Below are positions 17,691 through 29,900 of a stretch of 64,000 nucleotides of DNA, in pieces. The notes under the pieces are model-generated. The model worked only from the letters and a program-made list of their open reading frames with translations. It searched no databases and was not told the origin of the DNA. The stretch's first letter is position 1. Every line of letters starts with the position of its first letter. Source of the DNA: Lachnospiraceae bacterium MD335. GTDB taxonomy: Bacteria > Bacillota > Clostridia > Lachnospirales > Lachnospiraceae. Both the position numbers and the translations under genes were made by a program. The DNA is taken from NCBI GenBank assembly GCA_000403335.2, contig KE159633.1:37407-101406 (forward strand), written 5' to 3'.

Positions 17691-18508
17691 GTGTTTCGTC
17701 GCGTTTGGTGCACGCTTTTGAAAACGCCCTTGTGCTGCCGTTTACACATCGTTCCCGATATGTGTTAATGAGCGACTGCCACAGGGGCGTTGGCACCGCT
17801 TCCGATAATTTTTTAAAGAACCGGCATTTATATTACGCAGCGTTAGAGCACTATTACAAAAACGGATTTACTTATATTGAACTTGGCGACGGTGACGAGC
17901 TGTGGGAAAATCGCAGCATGAAAAACATTATCGAGGTGCATGAGGATGTCTTTGAGATGTTTACAAAATTCAGCAGTCAGGGCAGGCTGTACCTTATTTA
18001 CGGAAATCATGATATGGTAAAAAAGAAGAAATCCCGATGCCCGGCGTTTCCTTTTTATGAGGGAATTATCCTGTGTCCGCCCAATATGCCGCAGCGCGCG
18101 CTTTATCTGACGCATGGTCATCAGGCGAGCCTGTTAAATTCTACGTTTTGGCGGGCAGCGTGTTTTTTGGTGAGATATATTTGGAGTCCGTTGGAAAATG
18201 TGGGCGTTTTGGACCCGACAAGCGCAGCGAAAAATTATCATGTGAAAAATAACTGTGAAACGCGTTTAAAAGATTGGGCAGTAGAAAACAAACACATTTT
18301 GATTACCGGACATACGCACCGCCCTGTAATGCCCAAGGAACCTGCCTATTACTATAATACGGGAAGCTGTGTCCATCCGCGCTGCATTACCTGCATTGAA
18401 ATAGAGCGGGGGGCTATGACGCTGGTAAAATGGTACACGAGTGTCAGACCGGATCATTCGCTCTATGTGGCGCGGGAAGAAATAGGCGGACCTGTTTCGG
18501 TGTTGTAA
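17687..18508 (+). CDS. Metallophosphoesterase
   Basis: Calcineurin-like phosphoesterase of 273 residues, probably two-metal. All signature blocks are visible in order: SDCHRG (about 28-33), GDGDELW (about 65), GNHD (about 106), THGHQ (about 144) and GHTHRP (about 207). The substrate is unknown. LpxH-like lipid hydrolases share the layout, but a Gram-positive host makes that activity unlikely. Start overlaps the DUF4474 gene by 4 bp, so the two products probably act together. Convergent with the kinase gene that ends 40 bp downstream. Confidence 0.9.
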   Translation: MSVSSRLVHAFENALVLPFTHRSRYVLMSDCHRGVGTASDNFLKNRHLYYAALEHYYKNGFTYIELGDGDELWENRSMKNIIEVHEDVFEMFTKFSSQGRLYLIYGNHDMVKKKKSRCPAFPFYEGIILCPPNMPQRALYLTHGHQASLLNSTFWRAACFLVRYIWSPLENVGVLDPTSAAKNYHVKNNCETRLKDWAVENKHILITGHTHRPVMPKEPAYYYNTGSCVHPRCITCIEIERGAMTLVKWYTSVRPDHSLYVAREEIGGPVSVL

Positions 18509-18548
18509 TATCTTCTCCCATTATGTTTTGTCCTGTTTCGATAATCAG

Positions 18549-19835
18549 TTACAGAACAATGCGCAGGACAAACTGCCCGTTTGATACGGAAAAATCGTAC
18601 AATGCATGGTACTTGTTACAAAAGGTAAAAATCGAGCGTGTTCCGATACCATGCCCGTGTTCCTTGGAGAGCGGCAGTCCGTCCGCTGAGAAGGCAACCG
18701 GTTCGCTGCAGGGATTGGAAATCTCAAACATGAGCTTTGGCGTACAGATACACCGGACAGCAATCCTGCGTTTCTCCTTCGGGAGGAGACGGCAGGCGTT
18801 GATGGCATTTTCAAGCGCGTTTGCAATGACAATCGCAAATTCCCCCGAATCGACCGGCAGCGTATCCGAAAACTGCAGCCGTGTCTCCAACGTAATTCCC
18901 GCCTCCTTTGCCTGAGCGAAATAGGAGGAGAGCGTCGCGTTGATGATAACGTCCTGACAATAGCGTACCGGTGTGTGCGTTTGGAACTGGCGGATGGACT
19001 GACTGATATAGTCAAGTGCATCCGCCGTTTTTCCTTCCTCCAACAAGGATGCAGCCGTGCAAAGGATATGGCGTGTATCATGTCTGTCAATACGGGATTT
19101 TTCCGCCGCGATTGCATCCGCCGAAAGCTTGTCCTTTAAACGGTTCACCTGAACTTCCATAAGCTCTAAATCCTGTTTCGTTATCTGCAGGCGGTACTGC
19201 ATGGCAAGATACTGAAAAACAGAGAAATAAATGACGGCAATGACTGCGCTAAACAGATAGATATATACAATGTTTGGCGGGTTTTGCGTGTAGGGGACCG
19301 GATAGGAGGCAAGCATGACGGCATATGCAATCAGGGAGCAGGGAATAAGCGCCAAAATAAGCCATCCGCTATCGGTAACGTTGGTAAACCACAGAAACGG
19401 ACGGCGCAAAAAGCGGTATTCCAACAGAATAATCAGTACATAAAACGTCAGGCGCATGAAAAAATCGGTCAGCTCATTGCCGCTGATGGCAGCGTTGATG
19501 AGAGTCGTAGTTGCAGCGGCATACGCGGAGATTAATATCTGCGTCATATAGTTAAATACCGCTTTTGCAGGCTGGTCCTTTGCCATTTTAAAAACCAGCA
19601 CAATCGCAGGTACGGAAATGGTGAACAGAAAGACGCGCAGAAAAACCGGGTAGCCCAAAAAGAAAATAATTGCGGCGCTGGATGCCGCCACATAGCTCAG
19701 ATATAGGAAAAAATGCAGCGCAACGCGTTTTGCACTGTATTTAAAACGCGTGGTGGTGCACATCATGCCAAGCGTTCCAAGCACAATCAGCAAGGTTTTT
19801 AGGGTACTGTATGGAATATTGTCTTCAAATAACAT
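18549..19835 (-). CDS. GHKL sensor histidine kinase
   Basis: 428 residues. I choose the ATG at 19835, preceded on its strand by AAGGAG with 7-base spacing, over an upstream in-frame ATG. About six membrane spans (1-195), a coiled linker, then an intact kinase: phospho-acceptor His252 in RHDTRH, the RYCQDVIINATLSSYF block, N box NALENAINAC and G box HGHGIGTRSI. This layout is that of AgrC-like kinases, whose signals are often peptides; the signal here is unknown. The start overlaps the end of the regulator gene by 11 bp, so the two are one operon. Confidence 0.9.
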   Translation of the reverse strand: MLFEDNIPYSTLKTLLIVLGTLGMMCTTTRFKYSAKRVALHFFLYLSYVAASSAAIIFFLGYPVFLRVFLFTISVPAIVLVFKMAKDQPAKAVFNYMTQILISAYAAATTTLINAAISGNELTDFFMRLTFYVLIILLEYRFLRRPFLWFTNVTDSGWLILALIPCSLIAYAVMLASYPVPYTQNPPNIVYIYLFSAVIAVIYFSVFQYLAMQYRLQITKQDLELMEVQVNRLKDKLSADAIAAEKSRIDRHDTRHILCTAASLLEEGKTADALDYISQSIRQFQTHTPVRYCQDVIINATLSSYFAQAKEAGITLETRLQFSDTLPVDSGEFAIVIANALENAINACRLLPKEKRRIAVRCICTPKLMFEISNPCSEPVAFSADGLPLSKEHGHGIGTRSIFTFCNKYHALYDFSVSNGQFVLRIVL

Positions 19836-20577
19836 GGCATTCTCCTTGGCGAAACCAGTAATCCATCCACTTGGCTTTGACCTCTTCATAGATACGGCGC
19901 GGTACCGGAACAAGGCGTCCGCCGCGCATGATAAGGGCGGATTTGGTGATTTCCGACACGTGGGAAAGGTTTACGATAAAGGACGCGCCGACAGGAAGCA
20001 TGGAGTCAAAGCAAAGCAGCGGTGCGACGGCGTTTTGAAAGGTACCATTAAACGTTATGCCGGTTACGGCGGTATTGTCGCTTAAATAATAACAGACGCA
20101 GCGTTCCACGCGCTCTGCGTAGAGAATGTCCGAAACGGGCAGTATGCGCAGTGCGTTTGCGGTTTTTACGGAGATATTTTCTGTTTGTATCTTGGAAAAA
20201 TACGCCATTGCCTTATCCATAGCGGCAAAAAACTGCCCTTGTTCCACGGGCTTCAACAGATAGTGCAGCGCCTCCGTACTGTAGGACTCTACCGCAAAAT
20301 CGGGGGAAAAGGTCAGATAAATAATAATTCCCCTGTCGTTTCTGCCACGCAGAGCGGCGCCTGTCTCAATGCCGTTTTGTCCGGGCATCAGCACATCCAA
20401 TAAGTAAATGTCAAACGCGCCGTGCTCCAGGGTATAATCCAATAACTCCTGCCCTGAGGAAAACAAGGTGAGGGTAAACGTGTCGGAAGGTCTTGTCTGC
20501 CGGTATTGTTTTAAAAGCGCGGCAGCCGTTTCATGAAAAGATATTTCGTCATCACATAAAGCAATTCTCATTTGCAC
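19825..20577 (-). CDS. LytTR-family response regulator 2
   Basis: About 250 residues. GTG at 20577 fits the AAAGGAG 8 bases upstream better than the ATG two codons later. Receiver domain with CDDE, phospho-acceptor Asp61 in YLLDVLMP and Lys in YLLKP; C-terminal LytTR domain (about 145-245). It is encoded with the intact kinase downstream and is divergent from the giant surface gene across a 396-bp control region. The inferred role is to drive that gene and perhaps the first cluster, because both carry matching operators. Confidence 0.9.
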   Translation of the reverse strand: MQMRIALCDDEISFHETAAALLKQYRQTRPSDTFTLTLFSSGQELLDYTLEHGAFDIYLLDVLMPGQNGIETGAALRGRNDRGIIIYLTFSPDFAVESYSTEALHYLLKPVEQGQFFAAMDKAMAYFSKIQTENISVKTANALRILPVSDILYAERVERCVCYYLSDNTAVTGITFNGTFQNAVAPLLCFDSMLPVGASFIVNLSHVSEITKSALIMRGGRLVPVPRRIYEEVKAKWMDYWFRQGECHVI

Positions 20578-20644
20578 GGGGTCGACTCCTTTTCGAATAT
20601 ATGTTTTAATGGCATGAAATACGGATATTGCATCTTTGATTAAA

Positions 20645-20673
20645 ATTATATCAAAAAATTGCTTAAAATGCAA
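20645..20673 (-). promoter_or_regulatory. Sigma-A-type promoter for regulator 2
   Basis: On the minus strand, -35 TTGCAT (20668-20673), 17-bp spacer and -10 TATAAT (20645-20650). This gives a leader of about 60 bases before the GTG. Confidence 0.7.
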
Positions 20674-20816
20674 AAGCGGAATAATGAATATTTGCAAATA
20701 ATTAAAATTTTATAAACAAAGTTTAAACAGGGAAAAAAGTGGGTTGAAATCTTGAAGAATAGCGGTTTTGTGTATGCATCAAACCGTCTGTCAAGAGAAA
20801 ATTTCAACTTAAAACT
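20674..20816. other. AT-rich divergent control region
   Basis: Part of the gap between regulator 2 and the giant gene. No gene was found. It lies between the minus-strand promoter and the operator repeats; nothing else was recognised. Confidence 0.4.
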
Positions 20817-20890
20817 GCAAATTGTACCCTCAAAATGACAAATTGTACCAAGACGGTGTGCAAAAGGTTATTTTTTCCGTAAAATGATAA
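20817..20890 (+). promoter_or_regulatory. Putative LytTR operator pair before the giant gene
   Basis: Direct repeats GCAAATTGTACC (20817-20828) and ACAAATTGTACC (20838-20849), 21-bp period, with a -10-like AATGAT (20883-20888) about 34 bp beyond. The unit and spacer match the repeats at 10567-10599 at 15 of 21 positions. Confidence 0.6.
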
Positions 20891-20973
20891 GTAATAAATT
20901 ATTAAATTACTATAAAATAACATGCGTGATTAAAAACACAACACAACGCAGTCACAGGAGGAGGTACAACATT

Positions 20974-23900
20974 ATGAATGCAGAAGAATACCGTGCATGG
21001 TTAAAGAAAAGGAGAAAAAGGCGCATGCGCATACTGGCAGCAGTGCTGTGCTTTTGCGTAGTATGCAGCACTTATCCAAACATACTGGAAACATTGTCCG
21101 TCATCGCGTCGGCAGATGCAGACGCTGCGCGGATAACGGCATTTGTACAACTGCCAAAGGAAGTGCAGAATCAGACTGTCGCGCCCGGAACCAAACAGGA
21201 AGAGCTGGCACTGCCTGACACACTTGAGGCATACATAGAACAATCAGATACAGAACAATCAGATACAGAACAATCGGATACACAACAATCAGATACAGAA
21301 CAATCGGATACACAACAATCAGATACAAAACCTGATACAGAACAATCCGACCCGCCGGAAACGAAACAGGAGTCGGACACGATACCGCCGACAACGGAGC
21401 CGGAAACGAAACAGGAGCCTGACACGGCAACAGAGCCGGAAACAAAACAGGAGCCTGACACGGCAACGGAGCCGGAAACAAAACAGGAGCCGGGCACGAT
21501 ACCGCCGACAACAGTACCGGAAACGAAACAGGAGCCTGATACAACAACCGTGCCGGAAACAAAACAGGAACCGGAACCGACACCAAAGCCGGAACCGGAC
21601 GAAAAAACCGAAACGCATACCGTTACCCTGCCCACATATGAGGCACAAAACAAAATAACGGTAAACACCCTGCAAACCGCCAACGGGGAAAGTGCGCCCC
21701 AACCCACAGGGGAAAGTGCGCCCGAAAACAACGGGGAAAGTGCGCCCGTTACCATAGAAAACATCACATGGACCAGCGCCCCCGTATACGACAAAGACCG
21801 TGAAGGCATATACACCTTTACTGCCGTCCTCCCAAAAGGCTACACAACGGCAGACGGCGTATCCCTGCCCCAAATCACGGTCGAGGTAACCCAAGACGCC
21901 GCATGGCAGCAGGAGCTCCAAGCCCTGCTCACGCTCCTGCGCGCCCTCCCGAATCCCGAGGACTACCTGACCTACAACAAAACCACTCAGACAATCACCG
22001 AAAACAAAGACCTCATAGAAGAACCTAAGCTGACGGAGGCGAGAGCTGCCGCGGACGCTTACATACAGAAATACCCGGCGGAAAACGAGCTCCTTTCCCT
22101 TCTGACGCGTTTAGAGGGCTTAGAGCACATCCGCGACACAAAAAAAGACTGCATGGACTTCGACTGCCCGTATCACTATCCGCACTCTGCCCGGGACCTG
22201 ATAAATCAGGACGAAACGCCGGATCCGCTCACACTGGAGGACTTGGTAGAGGACTATGGCGTAGAACCGACTGTGCAGCCTAAGGCATACAGCAAGGCAA
22301 GAGCCGCAGTGACGCACCCACGGACGCTCATGATTACGGACGATAACGAGAACAACTCCCACACCGGGACAGCGGATGGCGATATAGACAGTTATATGTC
22401 TGGACATAAAGCGCATGCGCCAATTGAACTTTCCTTTACACTGGACGAGCTGCCCACGCAGAGTGCGTATTTGGCAATCAAGGCAAATGATGTGGATGAG
22501 GACTATGGTGAGACAGATTATGTATATCTCAATGATGATATTTTTCTGCCGATGGATCGCAGAAATCAGTGGTATGAGTCATATAATGCAGAGACAATCG
22601 GCTATCTTTCCGGCACAAACAATACATGGAACACAACCATACTGGAAATACCGCTGGAAAAATTAAAAAAAGGAAAAAATGTAATTTCCGTAACAATTGC
22701 ATCCGGCTGGTCAGTGAAAGTGGACTGGATGCAGCTCATTTTGGACGGCGGAACGAAGGACAATGCGGTTGAGGAATTTTCGATTAAACTGCAGAACGCC
22801 ATTAATAATGGAGACAAAACAACAGTAGACGCCCAGGTGACCATTAAGCAGACAGGGACAACAGAATATGCAACAGAATATACCCTGATATGTGAGGAGA
22901 CGGGCGACGCGCTGGATGCCTGTTTCGGAAAAGCGTCAGCCGATGAGACGGTTTCGCTTACCATGCCGTTAGACTCCCCGTCAGGCAGATATAAAATTAC
23001 AGGTATTTTAAAAAATGCCGATACGGAGGAAATTAAGGCGACAGATACGGTCAGCTTCGATTTCATACAAGGCGAAGGCGCCAATGTCTTGTTAAAGACC
23101 AGCCATACCCTGACGCCTGCCGTGTTTACAAATCAGAATGTAGAGATACGGGTGAAGGCAGAGCCGGTGGACAATTCCGTGACAAATATCACCGTACAGG
23201 ACGGCGGAAAACGAACAGTCACACAAAACGGTACATACGATTTCACCGTCAGCTATCAGCAGGACGGACAACCGAAATCAAAAACGTACACCGTAAATGT
23301 GACAAACATTGACAAGGAGCCGCCCCAAATCGAATACACGCCAATCACAGTGTCAGAAAAGATGGATAATGCACAGGCAAAAAAGCTCTTCGAGCAGGCA
23401 TTGCACGTCACAGACAACATGACGCAGGAATGCGAGGTAAGCTACATATTTCCAAACCCGCTTACCGATGCCGCAATAAAAGTAACGGCAAAGGACAAGG
23501 CAGGCAATCAGACCACAAAAGACTGCCCAATCCTCATTTTGGAGACCCTAAAAATCGGACAGCCCACAGCCACAAGACAGGGAACCTCAACAAGCTTCAC
23601 CCTTTCTGCGAAACTGGAGGGCGCAGGCGGCAAAACCATAACGGAAAGCGGTTTTGTGTGGGGCACCATGCAAAATCCCACGGTAACGCTCAATCAGGGC
23701 AGCGCCAAATCCGCTGTGACTGCGGTAAAGAAAAATGACGCCATCAAAGTAACAGCCGCTGACATCATATCAGGGGTTCATTACTATGCCCGCGCCTACG
23801 CAAAGGCGGATAACACCTGTTATTACAGCTCCAACGTGGCATTTAACATCGGCGCAAAGCAATACGGCGCCTTCACCATCAAAAACAACGGAAACAACAC

Positions 23901-26900
23901 CTTCACCGTCACAAGGACAAACGGAACCGAAGGCACACAGAAAGTATACTACCGCACCGTAAACGGCTCCGCTGCAGGCGGCACGCACTTCACGCACCGG
24001 GCAAGCAGCCTGACCTTTACGGCAGGAGAGACCACAAAGACCATCAGCATAACAGAGCGCGGGGTAAACACTGCCTACGGCAGTAAAACCGCCACCGCCT
24101 ACACCAACGCCGACCGTACCTATCAGGTCGAGCTATACCGCGTCACAGGCGGCGCCACCCTCGGGGACACCGTAAGGGCGACAAGGACAATGACAAAAGG
24201 AAGCGCCTACACCGTTAACAGAAACGTATATTCGGAAAAGCAGCAAAGCTTTCCCACCAACAATGACAACAATATCGTCGCCGACCGCAGCAAAACAAAA
24301 GACCACCAGCCCTATTTTCGCAACAACCGAGGCTACAACCAGTCGCACGGACAGCTAAATTTCAACGTCCAAAGAACCTTTAGCATATCAGGCAGCGACA
24401 AGGAAAAGGCTTACATCAAGGCAACCGCGGACGGCTATTACTACAGACTGCGCTTCAAAGGCAGGGAAGACAGCGACGGCTACGAGCACATATGGATAGC
24501 CGACCACAAGCCGAACAACTTCGACAGCGCCAATGAGCACAACGGCGCAATCAACATCGACGACAACCTTTTCGGCGCCGCAAAATACACCGCAAGATGG
24601 GACATCGACAACGGCAAAACAGCCACCATCACCGTACCCGGGGCAAATATGCGAAGCAACCTCTCAGGCTGGAGAGAGTCCGCAAGAAGCGGCGCCGAGG
24701 AAGGAGACTACATCGCGTTCGGCTTCGACGACGAAGTGAACGTATGGTTTGCGTCAACAGGAAGCGCCACCGACAAATGGCTCGTCGATACCTACGACGA
24801 CTATATCAAGGTAAAAGACGCCACGGAACCGCAGCTTTTGGCAGTTGCGCCAATGGCAGGCGGCACCTATAAGACAGGCGATACCGTCACCGTTTCCCTC
24901 ATATTTGATGAAATCGTAGACAGCAAAAACAGCGACCTTGGCAGCGTGTCCATCGACACCACATGGGGCAGCTTTGCCTACGCAGGCGGCGCCGACACCA
25001 ACGTCCTCTACTTCACGGGGACAGTGCCCGCAAACGCCACAGGCACATTAAAAGTAAATAAAATCAACAACGCGGCAAAAATCAAGGATATGTGCGATAC
25101 GGCAGGAAAGGCGTCAGGCGGTACAGGCAGCGCGTCAGTGACCGTGGACACCAAAACGCCCGTCGTTTCCGTCACCAATCCGACACTGATCAGCGGAACG
25201 GCATCCGGCACCATCACCGCCTCAAACGCCGATACTCTGCGCTATGCATGGAGCGATAGCGCCACCATGCCCGTAGACGGCTGGTTCTCATGTAAAAGCG
25301 GCTACCGGGCAGGCACAAGACGCGCAAGCGGCAAATGGTATCTCCATGTAATGGGCGAACGAAACAACAACGGCGCCGTGGCGCACGCATACCACGAATT
25401 TGATTTTGGCACACCTGAAAATCCCACATCGCCGCTGCCCGAGCTTATCGCTGCGGCAGACAACACCAACTGGGCGCGCAGCAGGGAAGTAAAGCTCACC
25501 AAAAGACCAGCCGATGCGCCGGTTACCGTCAGGTTTCCCGACGGCAGCACGCAGAGCCTGAAAAATACCGACACCACATTTTCGGTTGATACAAACGGCG
25601 TCTGCACCGTCACAATGACCGCAGGCGACGAGGTCATCACGCAGGACGTGACAATCGAAAAAATAGACAGGGATAATCCCACGCTCACACTGACCCAAGC
25701 AGGCAGTGTGGATGCCGTCTACAACAAACTGGTCATGGCGGCGATGGCACAGGACGCCCTCTCCGGCATCAAAACAGTGCAATACGCGTTTACCACAAGC
25801 CGGACCGCGCCTGTAAACGGATGGCAGACCGCGGACGACAGCAGCAAAACAGCCGACGGAAAGTATGCATTTACCTACACGGCAACACAGACCGCGAGGA
25901 CAAAAATATATCTCCATGTAAAAGTAACAGATGCGGCAGGCAACAGCACTGCAGAAACCTCCGAAGGCTACACCGTGATCAAAGAACCTGCGTCTGCAAG
26001 CCAGCCGCAGATAACGCTGACTGTACCGGATACGAACTGGACAAATCAGGACGTGACACTCACATGGAAGCTGACAGCCACAGGGGCAGGAGGCTGCACG
26101 GTCTACGCAGATGATAAAATGCTCACCAACCAAAGCGTCAATGCCACAGGGACAATCACCGCGTCCAAAAACGGCATCTACACAGTGTCCGTCGTAGACC
26201 AAAACGGGGCGTCGGCGGACGCGACGCTGGTGGTTAACCACATTGACAAGGAACCGCCGACACTGGAGGACCCTGAATTTTTGAATCCGAAAAAATGGGC
26301 ACGTAGTAAAACAATAAAGTTTTTAACAGTAGACGATAATAATACTCTGCAGTATGACGAAAAAGGCATGACAGGAAAAGGCGGCAGCGGAAAGACAAAA
26401 GGGTATGAGTACAAGGGGGTGAATATGGAATGGGTTTCCTCTTCGTCTACAACTGTTCAGCTTACGGTATTGTCCAATGGAACCTATACGTTCAGAATAA
26501 CCGACAATGCAGGCAACGTGACCGAAAAGAGCGTTGTGGTGGACGGGGTAGACAAAACCAAACCGGAAGTGACCGCCACAGTCAACGCGACAAAGAACGC
26601 AAGTGGCTGGTACACGGACACAAAAGTTCCCGTGACACTCGAATTTACCGATCCTGCAAACGGGGCTGAAGGCGGCGTGCCAAGCGGCATTGACACCGTA
26701 CAGTATAAGTGGGTAACCGATACAACCACAAAACCGACAACCGGTCTGACCTCCGTACCCGCGTCAACAGTCAAGACAGGCGCCTGTACAGCAAACCTTA
26801 CACAGGCAGGCACATGGTATCTGTATTATAAAGTAACGGACGCGGCAGGAAATACGAAAGACGGATATTCCGAGGAGATTAAAAAAGACCATTATAAAGG

Positions 26901-29900
26901 GGGGCTTGTGTCGCTTACAGGACCGGCGCAGTCGCAGGCGGAGACAGACGGGCTTGCCATGACAGTCAAGGTGAATTACGGACCGTCAGGCGCAGAGCTG
27001 ACCGCGACAGGACAGACCGCCCCGATTGGCACGCTCGCACCGCATAACAGTGTTTCCGCACAGTCTGGAACAGCAAGCTATACGACAAAGACAATAGGGA
27101 TAAATTATATTTACATCAAGCCCGCATCATGGGGCAGCCGATATTACTGGACATACTACGTGCGCCGCATAACCTTCAACAGTCAGGGCGGCAGCGAAGT
27201 GCCCAACCAGCTCGTGTGGACAAGGCAGAGCAGTACCTCCACAAGCGCTGCAGTGGACTGTGCGCTTGTCAAACCGACCGACCCCACCCGCACAGGCTAC
27301 ACGTTTGGCGGCTGGTACACCGACGCGGCGTGCACCAACGGCAATGAATTTGATTTTGACAATCAGACACAGATTAGAACCGATACGACACTTTATGCCA
27401 AGTGGACGGCGGATGAATATCAGGTAACCTATACGCTGAAAAGTCCCAACGGAAAGACAAGCGGCGAATACGTCAGTCAGGATACAGGCAAAAGCAAGTA
27501 CACCTACGGACAGATAGTTGAATTACCCATACCGACAATGGACGATATAACAGAGAAACCGCCCGTTGGTGGATCCAAGTGGACAGGAATCGTCTTCGAC
27601 GGTTGGTATGTCAACGAAGACTGCACAGGCAGGAAATATACGTCTATCGGCGCAGAGGCGACAGGCGATAAGCACTACTGGGGGAAATGGCTGGATATAA
27701 AGGCACCGTATGTTAGTGTCAATTATATAAATATGGCTCTTTCAAATGGTTGGTGGAGAAAAAATATGGAAACAAGCCAACCTTCCGTATATGTGTTCAC
27801 TTCGGACAATGTGGAGTCTGCAAAAGTATACCTTCAGTGGGAAGGGGAAGGGAAATGGAGAGAGGGGCAGAGTACTTCCAGCTCACAGGGATTATCTGTA
27901 TATGAAAATGAATTTCAACAAGGCATCAATACATTCAGATATAAGGGAACTGACGCAGCAGGTCATGTGTCAGAAATAAAGGAGGAAACGTTTTACTTCG
28001 ATAGTGGCAAACCCACCGCCGACGCGCTTAACTACAGCGTAGAGCCGATTGTGCAATACGGATATCTTGACGACGAAAAACACACACATTTAAATGATAA
28101 GCAAGAGGGTAACTATCAGACAAAAACGCTGCTTTTCAGGGAAGTGCCGACTATCAGCATTCCAGTACATGATAAGCCTGCCGCGGGAGCAAACGCGTGC
28201 AGCGGGCTTTGGAAGCTAAGCTATACGGTAGCAAATATGAGTCTTGTAACAGCAGAAGTAGAAAGCACAGAGACGGTGGAGGTGCTGCTGACAGGACAGC
28301 AGGGCGAGCAGGACGGCACAGCCGAAATCAAACTGCCGTCTGTTGATTCAAGTGGCGGATGGCGTGGAAAGATTACCGACATTCGCATTTATGATATGGC
28401 GGGGAACTACTATCAGATAGGCGATACGGAAGAAATCTATGTAAACACTAGGAAGCCGAGGATTGATTGTAAATTAAGAATTGATGACAACAATATGGAC
28501 GTGAATTCTGATAAGTGGTATAGCGAAAGCGAACTAGGCACGAGTGCGTCCATTTTCTCAATGGTGTTCAGCGCCTATTTCAAAAGATTTCAAATTTATC
28601 AGAATGGTAAATTAGTTAGCGAACACTCGGGAGCGCCCTACTTAGGAAGGTGGTATTCTAATATATCGAAGGATTTAACGGATTGTACGGGTATAAACAC
28701 TTTTACGACAGTGGTAGAGGATTATTTCGGCAATATCATTACAAAAAGTGTAACTCTCAAAATCAGCGGCGGAAAAGAGCAGACACCCGCAGCCGTATGC
28801 GACTATCCAAGGGACGCAGTGTCGCAGCTTACGTCGAACGTGGCGTATCAGATTACGGTTGGCGGCAAGACCTACACCGTCACCACAAATGCACAGGGAG
28901 AAATTCCGTTCATACTGCCTGCAGACATTACAGGCGCAGGAGATGTTGACTTGTGCGGTCAAACTATTTCCATTGTCAAGAAAGGCAGCGATGAAGGGCA
29001 GACAGCGGACTCCGACGCGCAGACGCTCAGAGTCTCGGCGCGCCCGCCCGCATATTCCGGTACGGTAAACATAGAGGCAGAAGTATTAAAAGACGCGGAA
29101 GACGCGCAGATAAACTTCGTAATTGCCGCGGACGGCAAAATATGGGAATACAAAGCCCCCGGCGGTACATGGACCGACGTGCCCGCAGACGGCGCGATCA
29201 AAAACCTGCCAAAGGGCAATCTCCTGCTGCGTGTAAAGGCAAAGGCACAGACGACGGCAACACCCGACAATGGAAATCCGCACGGGATGGAGAGCACACA
29301 TGTGATTACTTCCCAGGCAGGAACCATCACGGCACAATTTGACTTAAACGACAGCACTGGAGCGCCGGCGCAGAACAGACCCGCGGACCAGACAGGCTTA
29401 ACCTATAAAAGCAAACTGACCGAGCCCGCCGCACCCACTAGGACAGGCTATGATTTCATCGGCTGGTATCACACGGGAAACGGCTATCAGGCAGGCAGTA
29501 CGACAGACACGGCATGGCGCTTTACAGACCAGGAAAATGCAAAGGCAAACACCGTCGGAGAAATCCTCGGAACAGACAAGACGAAATATGCCGGCAATTG
29601 CACGAAGGTAGAAAACGGTGTTTACTATGTAAAACTCTGTGCAGACTGGCGTGAGAACGTGAAGCCCAATTTGACAGCATCATTATCCGACGGCAAAAAC
29701 GCAAAGGACTGGCACAATGCGCTCACCATCACCCTGACCTACAGCGACAACGTAGGCGTCACAAAGCTCTACGGAAAAAGAGGCAGCGAAGAGTACAGGG
29801 AACTGACCATAAATACGAATGCTACAACCATTTATACGGATTTGGAAGAAGGCAGCCACACCTACACCTTCAAGGCGGAGGACGCCGCAGGCAATGTGAC

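Noticed and set aside
21238..21590. CRISPR array
   Set aside because: The repeats are coding, in frame and without unique spacers of constant size.
25288..26241. Long minus-strand open frame of 317 codons inside the giant gene
   Set aside because: The plus-strand frame is continuous with clear domains. The C-rich codon use removes stops on the opposite strand, and no ribosome-binding site or known motif supports the antisense frame.
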